From: Nostoc parmelioides FACHB-3921
Lineage (GTDB): Bacteria; Cyanobacteriota; Cyanobacteriia; Cyanobacteriales; Nostocaceae
Length of the DNA: 64,000 bases
NCBI RefSeq assembly: GCF_014696625.1
Contig: NZ_JACJQL010000005.1
Coordinates: 124,001 to 188,000 of the forward strand
Direction: 5' to 3'
The notes under the pieces were generated by a model that saw nothing but the letters and a program-made list of their open reading frames with translations, was not told the DNA's origin and ran no database searches. Every line of letters starts with the position of its first letter. The stretch's first letter is position 1. Of this stretch, positions 55,804-64,000 are shown piece by piece. Position numbers and translations under genes: made by a program.

Positions 55804-56684
55804 ATTGCTAACCTACCAGCCGCACCACCAATTGTTGCAGGTAAACCTAAAACTAAAGTATGTTCTAGCCACATTCTCCAAGGGTCTGCGAATGTTACTT
55901 TTTGGAAGAACAACAACATTAATGCACTTGCTAACAAAGATACTAAATAAGAAATAGTTGTTTCACTTAATGGACGTTGAAAAATCCCCTTTTGCTGTCT
56001 ACGTTTTTTCTGGTCGGAGAAACCAGCTTGGAAGACAATAGCATAGGAAATAACTAAGGATGCAGTGATTAATACAAATAGCCACGGCGGTGAAATAGCG
56101 GCTGCTAACATAGGAACTTCATCCGTAGGCGCGATATTAAAAGCAATGACAATTGCACCGATGAGAGTCGCACCTAAATCCGCCAAAGTTCCATACAAAC
56201 CATTTTGTTTATGCTTACTAAGTCCGTTTTCTTGATGATTACTGGATGGTGAATTATTCTGATTACTATCTCCAAGAAACTGGTTAGCTAATGCTACACC
56301 CAAAGTAAATGGTACACCCTCAAAAACAATTTTTCCTAAAGATTCTTTTAATGAAGTTTCTGGCGTAACTTCTTGCAATAACCACAACATAAAAGCCGAA
56401 CAAACAAACCCAATCGCCATTGCTTCTACAGTATCTATGATGGCTTCATCAACTCGCCAGTTATTTTTGCGTTTGCGAAAACCTTCAGTATAATTGAGGA
56501 GGAAAACTACGATAAACATTAAGGCGATCGCTATCACAATTAATCTTGGTTTTGCTAGCGAACCAATCCACCAGACTTCCATCGTATATATTAGGGGTAT
56601 ACCAAAAAGAAAACCGCCACAAATACCCCGTAAAATATCATTTATCTCGCGTTTCCACCCATTTTTCTGATATCTTTTAGCCAC
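55800..56684 (-). CDS. TIGR02587-type integral membrane protein
   Basis: A 294-residue protein with about seven or eight membrane helices, beginning NDILRGICGGFLFGIPLIYTMEVWW and ending LGLPATIGGAAGRLAI. A polar Asn/Gln-rich loop (about 138-160) is cytoplasmic or external. Family function is unknown. It is the first gene of a two-gene operon with the TIGR02588-type gene. Confidence 0.82.
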   Translation of the reverse strand: MAKRYQKNGWKREINDILRGICGGFLFGIPLIYTMEVWWIGSLAKPRLIVIAIALMFIVVFLLNYTEGFRKRKNNWRVDEAIIDTVEAMAIGFVCSAFMLWLLQEVTPETSLKESLGKIVFEGVPFTLGVALANQFLGDSNQNNSPSSNHQENGLSKHKQNGLYGTLADLGATLIGAIVIAFNIAPTDEVPMLAAAISPPWLFVLITASLVISYAIVFQAGFSDQKKRRQQKGIFQRPLSETTISYLVSLLASALMLLFFQKVTFADPWRMWLEHTLVLGLPATIGGAAGRLAI

Positions 56685-56871
56685 TCCTAATATTTACCTA
56701 TTGAAGTTTGATATTTTCAGTGTTGTAGAATATCTCATGGTATTTTCTATTTAATCATCTATCCCAGGTATATAGAAAAAAGCAAATATTATCTTTCCTA
56801 TGATAGACAAATAAAAAGCTTTTTACTGGTAGCTTACTTTATGTTGGTATTTTCAATAGTTTAAGGAAGAT

Positions 56872-57054
56872 ATGAGTACTGAAAAAAGAATTGAAGCAAC
56901 TGCTAAAAATATCGAAGGTAAATTACAAGAAGTAATTGGCGAAGTTACCGGAAATCCATCCGACAAGGCAGAGGGTAAAGCTAAACAAGCTGAATCTCAG
57001 GTAATTCATACTACAGAAAATATCAAGGATGAATTAAAGAAAGCCATTGACTAA
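56872..57054 (+). CDS. CsbD-like stress protein
   Basis: A 60-residue helical, highly charged protein with the family segment AKNIEGKLQEVIGEVTGNPSD. CsbD-type proteins are induced in general stress in other bacteria; biochemical role unknown. A good AAGGAAG site precedes the ATG. Confidence 0.9.
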   Translation: MSTEKRIEATAKNIEGKLQEVIGEVTGNPSDKAEGKAKQAESQVIHTTENIKDELKKAID

Positions 57055-57133
57055 AAAACTTGTAATGGATATTACATTCATTTTAATTACTGTAGTTACG
57101 GCTTAAATTTTCTAGATTAATATTTTGTTTTTT

Positions 57134-57168
57134 TACTCCACTACTTGTAAAAGAGTGGAGTATTTTTG
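57134..57168 (+). terminator. Intrinsic terminator after the CsbD-like gene
   Basis: TACTCCACT (57134-57142) / AGTGGAGTA (57154-57162) then TTTTTG. T-rich on both sides, so it may act bidirectionally with the convergent gene. Confidence 0.82.
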
Positions 57169-57238
57169 TTGTAAATTTTTCATGTAAAAAAGGTTAGTTT
57201 TGAATAAATTCGCTCTAACCATGCTTTCTATTATTCGA

Positions 57239-57514
57239 CTAATAACTTCTGGAACTTCCAGTGATTAAATTCCACAGAAAAATGGCAACTATAGCGCCAA
57301 TGATCGCCACAATTATTCCAGAAATACTAAGGCTAGCTGCGGTAAATTGTAGTGTTCCCGTATCTATCAAGGTAACAATTGTACCACCGATTAAAGCGCC
57401 AATAATACCTAAGATCATAGTTCCCAAAATACCACCACCTTGACGACCAGGGTAAATAGCTTTGGCTATGGCTCCAGCGATGAGACCAAGAATAATCCAG
57501 GCAATAATGTTCAT
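57239..57514 (-). CDS. GlsB/YeaQ/YmgE family membrane protein
   Basis: A 91-residue protein with three membrane helices and the family start MNIIAWIILGLIAGAIAKAI, then PGRQGGGILGTMILGIIGAL. The old name (transglycosylase-associated) is not supported by activity data. I chose ATG 57514; the longer frame to 57559 lacks conservation. Stress-associated in other bacteria, as is its CsbD neighbour. Confidence 0.88.
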   Translation of the reverse strand: MNIIAWIILGLIAGAIAKAIYPGRQGGGILGTMILGIIGALIGGTIVTLIDTGTLQFTAASLSISGIIVAIIGAIVAIFLWNLITGSSRSY

Positions 57515-57736
57515 AATTTTATTGTGTAAAAGACTTACCAGTAATTTATTAATTACCAATAATTTTTCCTTCTACCATAAGAGATAAGTATAGTATCTAA
57601 ATTTATAGATTTGCTACATTCATAGCTCAAAATATTAGTTTATTTTACGATAATACTGGTAGCGATCGCCTCACATCAACTGTGTAGTTATCGTCTATCA
57701 AAGAGCATCATTACTTAATATTTTTAATAAAATTTA

Positions 57737-59008
57737 ATGAAATATCAAAGCAGATTTACCTCACCTTGGACTTACATTCCTATTTTATATTTCGCTTCTG
57801 GTGTCCCTTACGTTATTATCAACACTGTTTCTGTAATTTTCTACAAAAAGCTAGGAATAGCTAATACACAAATTGCCCTCTGGACAAGTTTTCTCTATCT
57901 ACCTTGGGTAATTAAAATGTTTTGGGGGCCGATTGTCGATGTTTACTCAACCAAACGCCAGTGGATACTTTATACTCAATTTGCTATGTGTGCTTGTTTA
58001 GCTGTAGTAGCATTTTGTTTACAATTACCAAATTTCTTTTTCATCTCCCTAACTGCATTGACTATAGGTGCATTTATTTCCGCAACCTATGACATTGCGA
58101 CAGATGGCTTTTATCTACTGGCTTTAAATCCCAAACAACAAGCTTTTTTCGTAGGTGTTCGCTCATTATTTTATAGACTAGCTGTCATTTTCGGCTCTGG
58201 ATTTTTAGTAGTTTTAGCTGGACAACTAGAAGTCCACCTCAATAACATTCCTCTGAGTTGGACTTTAGCTATTGGCTTTGCTACTCTAATTTTAGCGGTG
58301 ATTGTTGTAGGCGATCGCCTAATTTTACCATTTCCAGAATCAGATAACCCAAGAGAACTACAAGCTAGTAGTAAAATTCCCTTTTTTAAAATAATTACCT
58401 CATATTTCCAGCAGCCAAAAATTCTCGCCATCTTAGCTTTTATTCTACTTTACAGATTTGGCGAAGCGATGCTGCTAAAAATTGCTTCCTTATTTTTATT
58501 AGATAAACCAGAATTAGGTGGTTTAGGCTTAACTACATCGGATGTTGGCTTAGTTTATGGCACATTTGGCGTTATTTCTCTGATTTGTGGCGGTATTTTG
58601 GGAGGACTAGCAATAGCTAAATATGGACTGAAGAAATGTCTCTTACCAATGGCTTTAGCTTTGAACCTACCTGATATATTCTACGTTTATATGGCTTATA
58701 ATCAACCTCCGCTAACATTAGTATATCCCCTAGTTTCCTTAGAACAGTTTGGGTATGGTTTTGGGTTTACAGCTTTTAGTGTGTACTTGATGTACATCTC
58801 CCAAGGAGAATATAAAACATCCCATTTTGCCATATCTACGGGTATCATGGCTTTAGGAATGATGCTACCAGGAATAATTAGCGGTTATCTACAAAATTTA
58901 CTTGGTTATCCATTATTTTTCATCCTAGTTTGTGTTCTGACTATCCCTGGAATGATTTCTCTATTTTTTATTCCTTTACCAGTAGAAACCAATCACCAAA
59001 CTAGTTAA
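57737..59008 (+). CDS. MFS transporter, AmpG/PAT-like
   Basis: A 423-residue inner-membrane transporter with about 12 helices. The N-terminal segment YFASGVPYVIINTVSVIFYK and the KMFWGPIVD loop are typical of the AmpG/PAT branch, which in Proteobacteria imports anhydro-muropeptides. The gene is followed after one base by an amino-sugar kinase gene, so import and phosphorylation of a cell-wall sugar is a reasonable hypothesis. No clear ribosome-binding site. Confidence 0.85.
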   Translation: MKYQSRFTSPWTYIPILYFASGVPYVIINTVSVIFYKKLGIANTQIALWTSFLYLPWVIKMFWGPIVDVYSTKRQWILYTQFAMCACLAVVAFCLQLPNFFFISLTALTIGAFISATYDIATDGFYLLALNPKQQAFFVGVRSLFYRLAVIFGSGFLVVLAGQLEVHLNNIPLSWTLAIGFATLILAVIVVGDRLILPFPESDNPRELQASSKIPFFKIITSYFQQPKILAILAFILLYRFGEAMLLKIASLFLLDKPELGGLGLTTSDVGLVYGTFGVISLICGGILGGLAIAKYGLKKCLLPMALALNLPDIFYVYMAYNQPPLTLVYPLVSLEQFGYGFGFTAFSVYLMYISQGEYKTSHFAISTGIMALGMMLPGIISGYLQNLLGYPLFFILVCVLTIPGMISLFFIPLPVETNHQTS

Positions 59009-59009
59009 T

Positions 59010-59972
59010 ATGAGCTATGTTTTAGGAATAGATGGCGGCGGTAGTAAAACTGTGTGTATTTTAATGGACGAGACACATCAAGTTCTTGGTCGCGGTCAAG
59101 CTGGTGCAGCTAATTATCAAAGTATAGGCATCGAAGCAGCATTTACATCTATTCAATCCGCCATTTATGAGGCATCAAAATTAATCAAAGCAATCGAAAT
59201 TAATGCTATATGTTTGGGATTAGCTGGTGTAGGTCGTCCAGAAGATATAGAAGTAGTTCAACGTCTAATAGAACAATTAATCAATAGCAGAAATTTACCT
59301 ATTAACTGGAATTTGCAAGCATCTAATATTGTTATTTGTAACGATGCTTTGATTGCTTTAGTCGGCGGAATTGGTCATCCTGTGGGAATTGTCGCCGCAG
59401 TTGGTACTGGTTCCATAGTTTTTGGTCGCAATCATCAAGGAAAAACCAAGCGAGTTGGTGGCTGGGGATATATTTTAGGTGATGAAGGAAGCGCCTATAA
59501 AATTGCTGTGGCTGGTTTACAAGCAGCATTAAAATCTTATGATGGGCGTGAAAAATCTACCAGTCTCATAGAAGCTTTTAAACAGCATCTGAATTTAGAA
59601 AATATAGAAGACTTAATCGAGGTTATCTATCGTCGGGGATGGGGAGTAAAACAAATAGCAGCTTTAGCACCAGTTGTTGATTTAGCCGCCGCCTCTGGTG
59701 ATGAAGTAGCCAATAATATAATTGATGATGCTGTCGGAGAATTAGTCAAAGCTACAGCTACAGTTATTGAGGCAATTTTTAGTCCTAACTCAGTTTTGGA
59801 AATAGTGACAACGGGAAGTGTATGGCGGGGTAGATGTAAGATACAGCAGAGATTTACAGCAGCTATAGTCAATATATTTCCCCAGGTGAAGGTCATTTTC
59901 CCCCGCTATGAACCTGCTTATGGTGCTGGTTTATTGGCTTTGCAACGTTTAGCAGGTAAAGAGGAAATTTAG
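59010..59972 (+). CDS. N-acetylglucosamine-type kinase (BadF/BadG ATPase family)
   Basis: A 320-residue ASKHA-fold kinase. The phosphate-1 loop GIDGGGSKTVCILMDE, the phosphate-2 region AAVGTGSIVFGRN and GWGYILGDEGSAYKIA are present; the C-terminal GAGLLALQ ends the fold. Members phosphorylate N-acetylglucosamine or related amino sugars. One base separates it from the upstream transporter gene. Confidence 0.9.
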   Translation: MSYVLGIDGGGSKTVCILMDETHQVLGRGQAGAANYQSIGIEAAFTSIQSAIYEASKLIKAIEINAICLGLAGVGRPEDIEVVQRLIEQLINSRNLPINWNLQASNIVICNDALIALVGGIGHPVGIVAAVGTGSIVFGRNHQGKTKRVGGWGYILGDEGSAYKIAVAGLQAALKSYDGREKSTSLIEAFKQHLNLENIEDLIEVIYRRGWGVKQIAALAPVVDLAAASGDEVANNIIDDAVGELVKATATVIEAIFSPNSVLEIVTTGSVWRGRCKIQQRFTAAIVNIFPQVKVIFPRYEPAYGAGLLALQRLAGKEEI

Positions 59973-60007
59973 GCGATCGCAGTTTTCATAAAATCCGCAA
60001 TAATTAA

Positions 60008-60048
60008 AGGGATAGATGACATTCGTTTACTGCGAAGTATCTATCCCT
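60008..60048 (+). terminator. Hairpin downstream of the amino-sugar kinase gene
   Basis: AGGGATAGAT (60008-60017) / ATCTATCCCT (60039-60048), with a further inner TTCG/CGAA pairing. No U-run follows; could be a transcript 3' end or a repeat. Confidence 0.5.
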
Positions 60049-60062
60049 AAATAGCTGCCCAG

Positions 60063-60188
60063 ATGACGAACCTGGAACCCTATAATCTGGTATCTAATAA
60101 ACCAAGTATCAGTCGAGATATGTCTATTGTCACTGGGATAGATACGGATTTAGACGACATTTATGAACAAATCATACTGAATATTTGA
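60063..60188 (+). CDS. Possible small protein or gene fragment (41 residues)
   Basis: Open frame beginning MTNLEPYNLVSNKPSISRD with an acidic middle (DTDLDDIYEQ). No ribosome-binding site and no recognised family. It could be the start of a decayed gene, since the frame stops abruptly. Confidence 0.25.
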   Translation: MTNLEPYNLVSNKPSISRDMSIVTGIDTDLDDIYEQIILNI

Positions 60189-60249
60189 TGAGGGAATGAT
60201 GGTGTGATTGATTCACGCAGAGACGGGGAGAGAAGGGAGAGGTTTTCTC

Positions 60250-61491
60250 TTATCTCCCCATCGCCAGCAATGCTGAACCATAGGCGGCTTCTGTATTAAG
60301 TGAAGAAATGACGGGGACTTTTAAGTTTCTTTGCCGAATTGCAGTCCAGGTGGGGTTTTTTGCGCCACCACCGGCTGTATAGACTTGATTTAAGCTATCT
60401 GCACCCAATTTTTGTAATAGTTCATATCCTTGGGTTTCTATGCGGGCGATACTTTCTAATAAGCCATGTAAAAATTCGGCTGGATTGTTTGGGCGTGGTG
60501 TGAGGCGTGGGGGTAAATTGGGATCATTGATGGGGAAGCGTTCCCCTACTTTCAATAAGGGATAATAATCTAATTCACTGGCTTTTGTGGCATCAATTTC
60601 ACGACTCAAGTTTTCTAACTCAGCATCAGTGAAAAATTCGCGTAATACTGCACCCCCCGTATTCGACGCACCACCAGTTAGCCACAAATCACCAAGGCGA
60701 TGGCTATAAATTCCATATCGTGCATCTTCTACACGGGTACGACTCAAAAGTTTGAGTACTAATGTCGAACCAAGGGAAGTCACCGCTTCCCCTGGTGATT
60801 TTGCACCACTCGCCAGAAATGCTGCAATACTATCTGTTGTCCCCGCACATACAAAGCAGTCTGGAGGTAATAAAAACTGTTGGGAAATTTCGGGACGCAC
60901 TTCACCAACGACAGTTCCAGGCGGTAAAACTTTGGGTAACTGAATCGGTATTTGCAAATTTTCTAACCATTCGGGATATTGCAACTTTTCTACGTCATAA
61001 CCTAGCTTTAAAGCATTGTGGTAGTCGCTGATTCCCAATTGTCCATGTAGGAGAAACCCTAACCAGTCGGCTTGGTGGAGAAAATATCGCGCTTCGCCAA
61101 AAGAGGGTAACTGCATCATCCAGCGCAATTTAGCCAAGCTGGAGGTAGCACTTAAAACAGTATGATTTGCTGGCGCGATATCTCTCAACTCATTTAGTAC
61201 TATTGATCCCCGCCCATCGTTGTAGAGTAAAGGGGTATCTACAGGGTTGCCATTTGCATCACATAATAAAACTGTAGAGGAAGTACCGTTAATTGCGATC
61301 GCTTTTATTTCTCGCCGCAACTGTTCGGGAATTTGTCCCAGCAGCGTCAACAAAGCCTTTTGCCAGCTAGACACTAAGGAATCAACCTCTAGCCAAGGAT
61401 AACGCACCTGCACCTGGATATGGGCTGATTCATCAATTACCACAGCCCTAGCACCAGAAGTACCAAAGTCTATCCCCAAATAAAAATCCAT
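60250..61491 (-). CDS. FGGY-family kinase (cyanobacterial D-ribulose kinase type)
   Basis: A 413-residue sugar kinase. GIDFGTSGARAVV (6-18, with Asp8) and the ADP-site TDSIAAFLASGAKSPGEAVTSLGST in part, GGASNTGGAVLREF and TAGGGAKNPTW are seen. The sequence closely resembles the Synechococcus enzyme SePSK and plant XK-1, shown to phosphorylate D-ribulose. I infer the same substrate. Convergent with the amino-sugar kinase operon and divergent from psaM. Confidence 0.9.
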   Translation of the reverse strand: MDFYLGIDFGTSGARAVVIDESAHIQVQVRYPWLEVDSLVSSWQKALLTLLGQIPEQLRREIKAIAINGTSSTVLLCDANGNPVDTPLLYNDGRGSIVLNELRDIAPANHTVLSATSSLAKLRWMMQLPSFGEARYFLHQADWLGFLLHGQLGISDYHNALKLGYDVEKLQYPEWLENLQIPIQLPKVLPPGTVVGEVRPEISQQFLLPPDCFVCAGTTDSIAAFLASGAKSPGEAVTSLGSTLVLKLLSRTRVEDARYGIYSHRLGDLWLTGGASNTGGAVLREFFTDAELENLSREIDATKASELDYYPLLKVGERFPINDPNLPPRLTPRPNNPAEFLHGLLESIARIETQGYELLQKLGADSLNQVYTAGGGAKNPTWTAIRQRNLKVPVISSLNTEAAYGSALLAMGR

Positions 61492-61652
61492 ATTTTTATA
61501 AATTTTTTTAATGAAAGATTACTAAGACTACTGACTAACAAGTGCTTTTGTTGCATCTTGTAACAAGATATTCCATATTTCCAGCAAAACAAGGAAAAGT
61601 AGTAAACGAACTACTATGTCAACATCCATTTAAGGTTAGGAGGTTTCCCACC

Positions 61653-61775
61653 ATGCCTACTCTGTACCTTGCTCAAGTGTCTTCCATTTCGGATACCCAA
61701 GTGTACATCGCTCTAGCTGTAGCACTGATTCCAGGTCTTCTAGCTTGGCGTTTAGCAACAGAACTTTACAAGTAA
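61653..61775 (+). CDS. psaM: Photosystem I reaction centre subunit XII
   Basis: A 40-residue single-helix subunit of photosystem I. The segment SDTQVYIALAVALIPGLLAW and the tail RLATELYK identify PsaM. ATG 61653 follows AGGAGG by 6-7 nt, so longer frames are not used. The extra N-terminal residues (MPTLYLAQVSSI) are longer than the roughly 31-residue forms I recall. An intrinsic terminator follows 99 bp downstream. Confidence 0.93.
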   Translation: MPTLYLAQVSSISDTQVYIALAVALIPGLLAWRLATELYK

Positions 61776-61873
61776 TAAAGCCTGTCATCAAGTTTGCTTA
61801 GGTGCTTGTCATGAAAATTTGTCATGATGAGTCATCAAACAAGCTTGATGTAAACTCAAGCTTCTTATTACTG

Positions 61874-61912
61874 AACACAACAATCCAGATACTTCGGATT
61901 GTTGTGTTTTAT
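61874..61912 (+). terminator. Intrinsic terminator of psaM
   Basis: Perfect 13-bp stem AACACAACAATCC (61874-61886) / GGATTGTTGTGTT (61896-61908) then TTATTT. Confidence 0.9.
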
Positions 61913-62538
61913 TTGTCAATAGTTTTCAGCGCAAATTGCACCCGCGAGAACTATAAACTTGTTTTTTATACTTGTGTTCTAAATATATATACTTATAAGA
62001 CAAAAATAAATATCGAATAGCATCTTCATCAATGAATCCAAATAAACGTATATTTTTGAAGAGTGGTGGTAATTTCTAGAAAAGTAACATCTGACTTGAA
62101 AGGGATTTAGGGTGTAAGGGTATAGGAAAAAGACATCTTGCATATTCGACTTTGATACTTGCTTCATCAAGACTGCCATGAGAATAAAATTGACAGAAGC
62201 AAGTTTTGATTGATACCTTAGAATGATTTACTTTCCCTGAGGAATCAAAACATACAAAACCATAAATAATACAGTAACTTGTGCTTTACAAGTGAGATAC
62301 ACATTGCAATTGACATTAACTCTTAAAAGAATAATAATCCTGCCATACGCTGGTGACTGAATTCCAGAAAGTCGTGGCGACTCGTTACCTACGTATGCCT
62401 CGTGTACTTTTGACAAATGGCATACGTGTAGCAATTTGGAAAAAATGAAGTAATATGTCAGCTAATCTCAGCCGTTATCTATGCCAGTAGGCTCTTGACG
62501 GTTCAGCTATTCAATCAGGCAATTTTCTCTAGAGCATC
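61913..62538. other. Gap after psaM with a palindrome
   Basis: 626 bp, mostly AT-rich, with no gene supported on either strand. A perfect inverted repeat ACGTATGCC (62391-62399) / GGCATACGT (62419-62427) lies about 110 bp before the next gene and may be a regulatory hairpin or operator. Confidence 0.5.
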
Positions 62539-62949
62539 ATGAACGCTTTTCAACCTTCCCAATTTCCGCAACAACCTACACCTCAACATCGGCCTGTACC
62601 TCGCCCAAAACGGCATCTACGCCAACGCTCTTATCGAGTAATGGCTATAGAAGCCACAGTTAAAATAGGGGCTAATATAGCAATTTCAGCCGCAGCCGCA
62701 GCCGCTTTGATGCAGCTTGTGCCTCATCACTCGTCACAACAAACGAAGTTGCGCGAAGTACGTGTTGAGGTCAAGCAGATGGAAAAACGCGTTAGCGATT
62801 TACAAGCTCAATTAAGCCGTAATCTTGATGCGAGTCAAGCTAATAGTATTAGACAACAGCAAGGGTTCCGATTTGCTCCTAATCAAATCCCCATTGTATT
62901 GACGAATGAAGAGCAAGTAGATACCGAAGCCTCAGAATCTTTGCCCTAA
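62539..62949 (+). CDS. Cyanobacterial small membrane protein (slr1601-like, putative division-related)
   Basis: A 136-residue protein with a Gln/Pro/Arg-rich basic N-terminus (1-33), one Ala-rich membrane helix (about 42-63, GANIAISAAAAAALMQLV) and a coiled-coil (about 70-105, REVRVEVKQMEKRVSDLQAQ). The layout recalls the slr1601-type cyanobacterial family and small divisome proteins with a helix and coiled coil. Family assignment is from memory. Confidence 0.65.
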   Translation: MNAFQPSQFPQQPTPQHRPVPRPKRHLRQRSYRVMAIEATVKIGANIAISAAAAAALMQLVPHHSSQQTKLREVRVEVKQMEKRVSDLQAQLSRNLDASQANSIRQQQGFRFAPNQIPIVLTNEEQVDTEASESLP

Positions 62950-63096
62950 GGAAAGTCTTGCCTTAGGGTTGGGATAATATAAATTATTTTTATAGATGTA
63001 GTGGCTTATAAATACAGGGTTGTATTACAGATTAGGTAAGAAACAGGGGGAAGAATTAATGTACAGACGTTGTATACAACGTCTCTATCTGACTAA

Positions 63097-63807
63097 TTAC
63101 GCCGAAGGCAGCAATTCATTTAACCAATTTTCCATCTGTAACCGTAAACGGTAGCCAGGAACATCTCTGCGACCACCCAACGAAGGTAATTGAGTTTCGG
63201 CACGACGATAGTCAGCGATCGCACAATTCCAATCACCCCAAAGATGGTAAGTTCTGCCACGTTCCGCCCAGATATGCCCCTCTAGCTGACCAAAAACCAG
63301 GGCAATATCAAAATTCTCAATTGCTTGGTCATATTCGCCCAAATCGCGCAGAGTAATGCCACGATTAATCCAGGCTCGCACATGACGAGGATTTAAATCA
63401 ATAGCGCGATCGTAATCAGCCAAGGCGGCTGCTAGTTGTCCACAAGCTGCGTAATAATTGGCTCGATTGTTGTAAGCGCTGGCTAAATCAGGATTCAACT
63501 GTAATGCAGTGTTGTAATCTTGTAGTGCCTTTTGGGTATGTCCACTTTGAAAATAGATTAACCCCCGGTTGTTGTAATCAACCGCGTTGTCAGGATGACG
63601 GTTAATTAATTGGTTAAGCAGTGCGATCGCTTCGCTATAATTTCCCTGTTGAGCTGATCTCAACGCACAAGAGCGTAAGTAGCCATTACCGAAACCCGAC
63701 TCATCACCCCTAACCCCATTTTCTTGAGAGTCAAGTTTAGTCTTAGCAATAAATTGGTAACAGTTATTCTGCTGATCACCAGAGGCTAAAAATGAGTGAC
63801 TGTTCAT
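63097..63807 (-). CDS. TPR-repeat protein
   Basis: A 236-residue protein with four to five tetratricopeptide repeats from about residue 48 to 215 (ALRSAQQGNYSEAIALLNQL, DYNNRGLIYFQSGHTQKALQ, AYNNRANYYAACGQLAAALA, AWINRGITLRDLGEYDQAIE). The N-terminus (1-45) is unconserved and polar. TPR proteins are scaffolds for protein complexes; partner unknown. Confidence 0.9.
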   Translation of the reverse strand: MNSHSFLASGDQQNNCYQFIAKTKLDSQENGVRGDESGFGNGYLRSCALRSAQQGNYSEAIALLNQLINRHPDNAVDYNNRGLIYFQSGHTQKALQDYNTALQLNPDLASAYNNRANYYAACGQLAAALADYDRAIDLNPRHVRAWINRGITLRDLGEYDQAIENFDIALVFGQLEGHIWAERGRTYHLWGDWNCAIADYRRAETQLPSLGGRRDVPGYRLRLQMENWLNELLPSA

Positions 63808-64000
63808 GTTTTCCTACCTTCGCTGCTTAGTCTGAGAAATTAAATTAGAGTTGTTGCGGTAGCTTGCTCAGAAATTTTCTTGCAGACAAGCACACCTGAT
63901 ACAGACTATTTACGCTCCAATCTAGTAATACATACGTCATCCTCAGGGTAAATTCCTGAAACAAGAAATATTAATCTCTAAGACTATTCAAGTAGTAAGA
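63808..64000. other. Upstream region of the TPR gene at the window end
   Basis: 193 bp with no gene; it should hold the promoter of the TPR gene. Confidence 0.35.

Noticed and set aside
61802..62020. 72-residue frame after psaM
   Set aside because: Runs through the psaM terminator and AT-rich sequence; no family or start signal.

Overview
The window reads as chromosomal DNA of a filamentous, Nostoc/Anabaena-type cyanobacterium. Support: a photosystem I subunit gene (psaM), a helical carotenoid protein, a CrtW-type carotenoid ketolase, cyanobacterial glycogen genes (glgC, debranching enzyme), the HIP1 octamer GCGATCGC throughout, and many short tandem heptamer repeats between genes. Genes lie on both strands, mostly as single units. 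I see no rRNA, CRISPR array, insertion sequence, prophage or plasmid backbone. The strain cannot be fixed from sequence alone.

Layout. 1-8 kb: recG, a membrane protein, a phosphotransferase/kinase fusion, a dienelactone hydrolase, rplY and purA. 8-16 kb: a carotenoid-related zone with a helical carotenoid protein (HCP), an acidic protein, an orphan sugar-type ABC ATPase, an FAD monooxygenase, crtW, and a carotenoid oxygenase fused to an extra N-terminal module. 16-31 kb: an 0.8-kb gap with a possible small RNA, then ssb, a fused DppD-DppF-like ATPase, a TspO homologue, a CAP-domain lipoprotein, a SnoaL-like protein, a Na+/H+ antiporter, a DUF389 protein, a PEP-CTERM protein, a di-haem cytochrome, and a 1002-residue transporter with HEAT repeats. 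31-43 kb: infC, a hydrolase, a BON protein, ilvH, a degenerate PEP-CTERM protein, a 1.4-kb AT-rich gap, a CrtISO/RetSat-like oxidoreductase, a K+ channel with a zinc ribbon, a deaminase, and a two-component system divergent from a Spy-like gene. 43-53 kb: tRNA-Met, glycogen debranching enzyme, two peroxiredoxins, a DnaJ, a P-loop kinase, glgC and a GH13 amylase. 53-64 kb: fasciclin, rpoZ, tRNA-Pro, the TIGR02587/TIGR02588 pair, CsbD, a GlsB-type protein, an AmpG-like transporter with an amino-sugar kinase, a D-ribulose-type kinase, psaM, a cyanobacterial small membrane protein and a TPR protein.

Shared themes are carotenoid and light protection (HCP, CrtW, carotenoid oxygenase, CrtISO-like), glycogen and sugar turnover (debranching enzyme, GlgC, amylase, sugar kinases), and envelope or stress functions (Spy-like protein with two-component system, peroxiredoxins, CsbD, GlsB). 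The least explained material is between genes. At least five families of short dispersed or MITE-like repeats, plus heptamer arrays, sit at gene ends and in two cases enter the coding sequence. The most testable regulatory signal is a perfect 9-bp inverted repeat between the two-component genes and the Spy-like gene. I did not find a clearly new multi-gene system. The best candidates are the carotenoid oxygenase fusion, the Spy/two-component unit, the TIGR02587/TIGR02588 pair and the repeat families.
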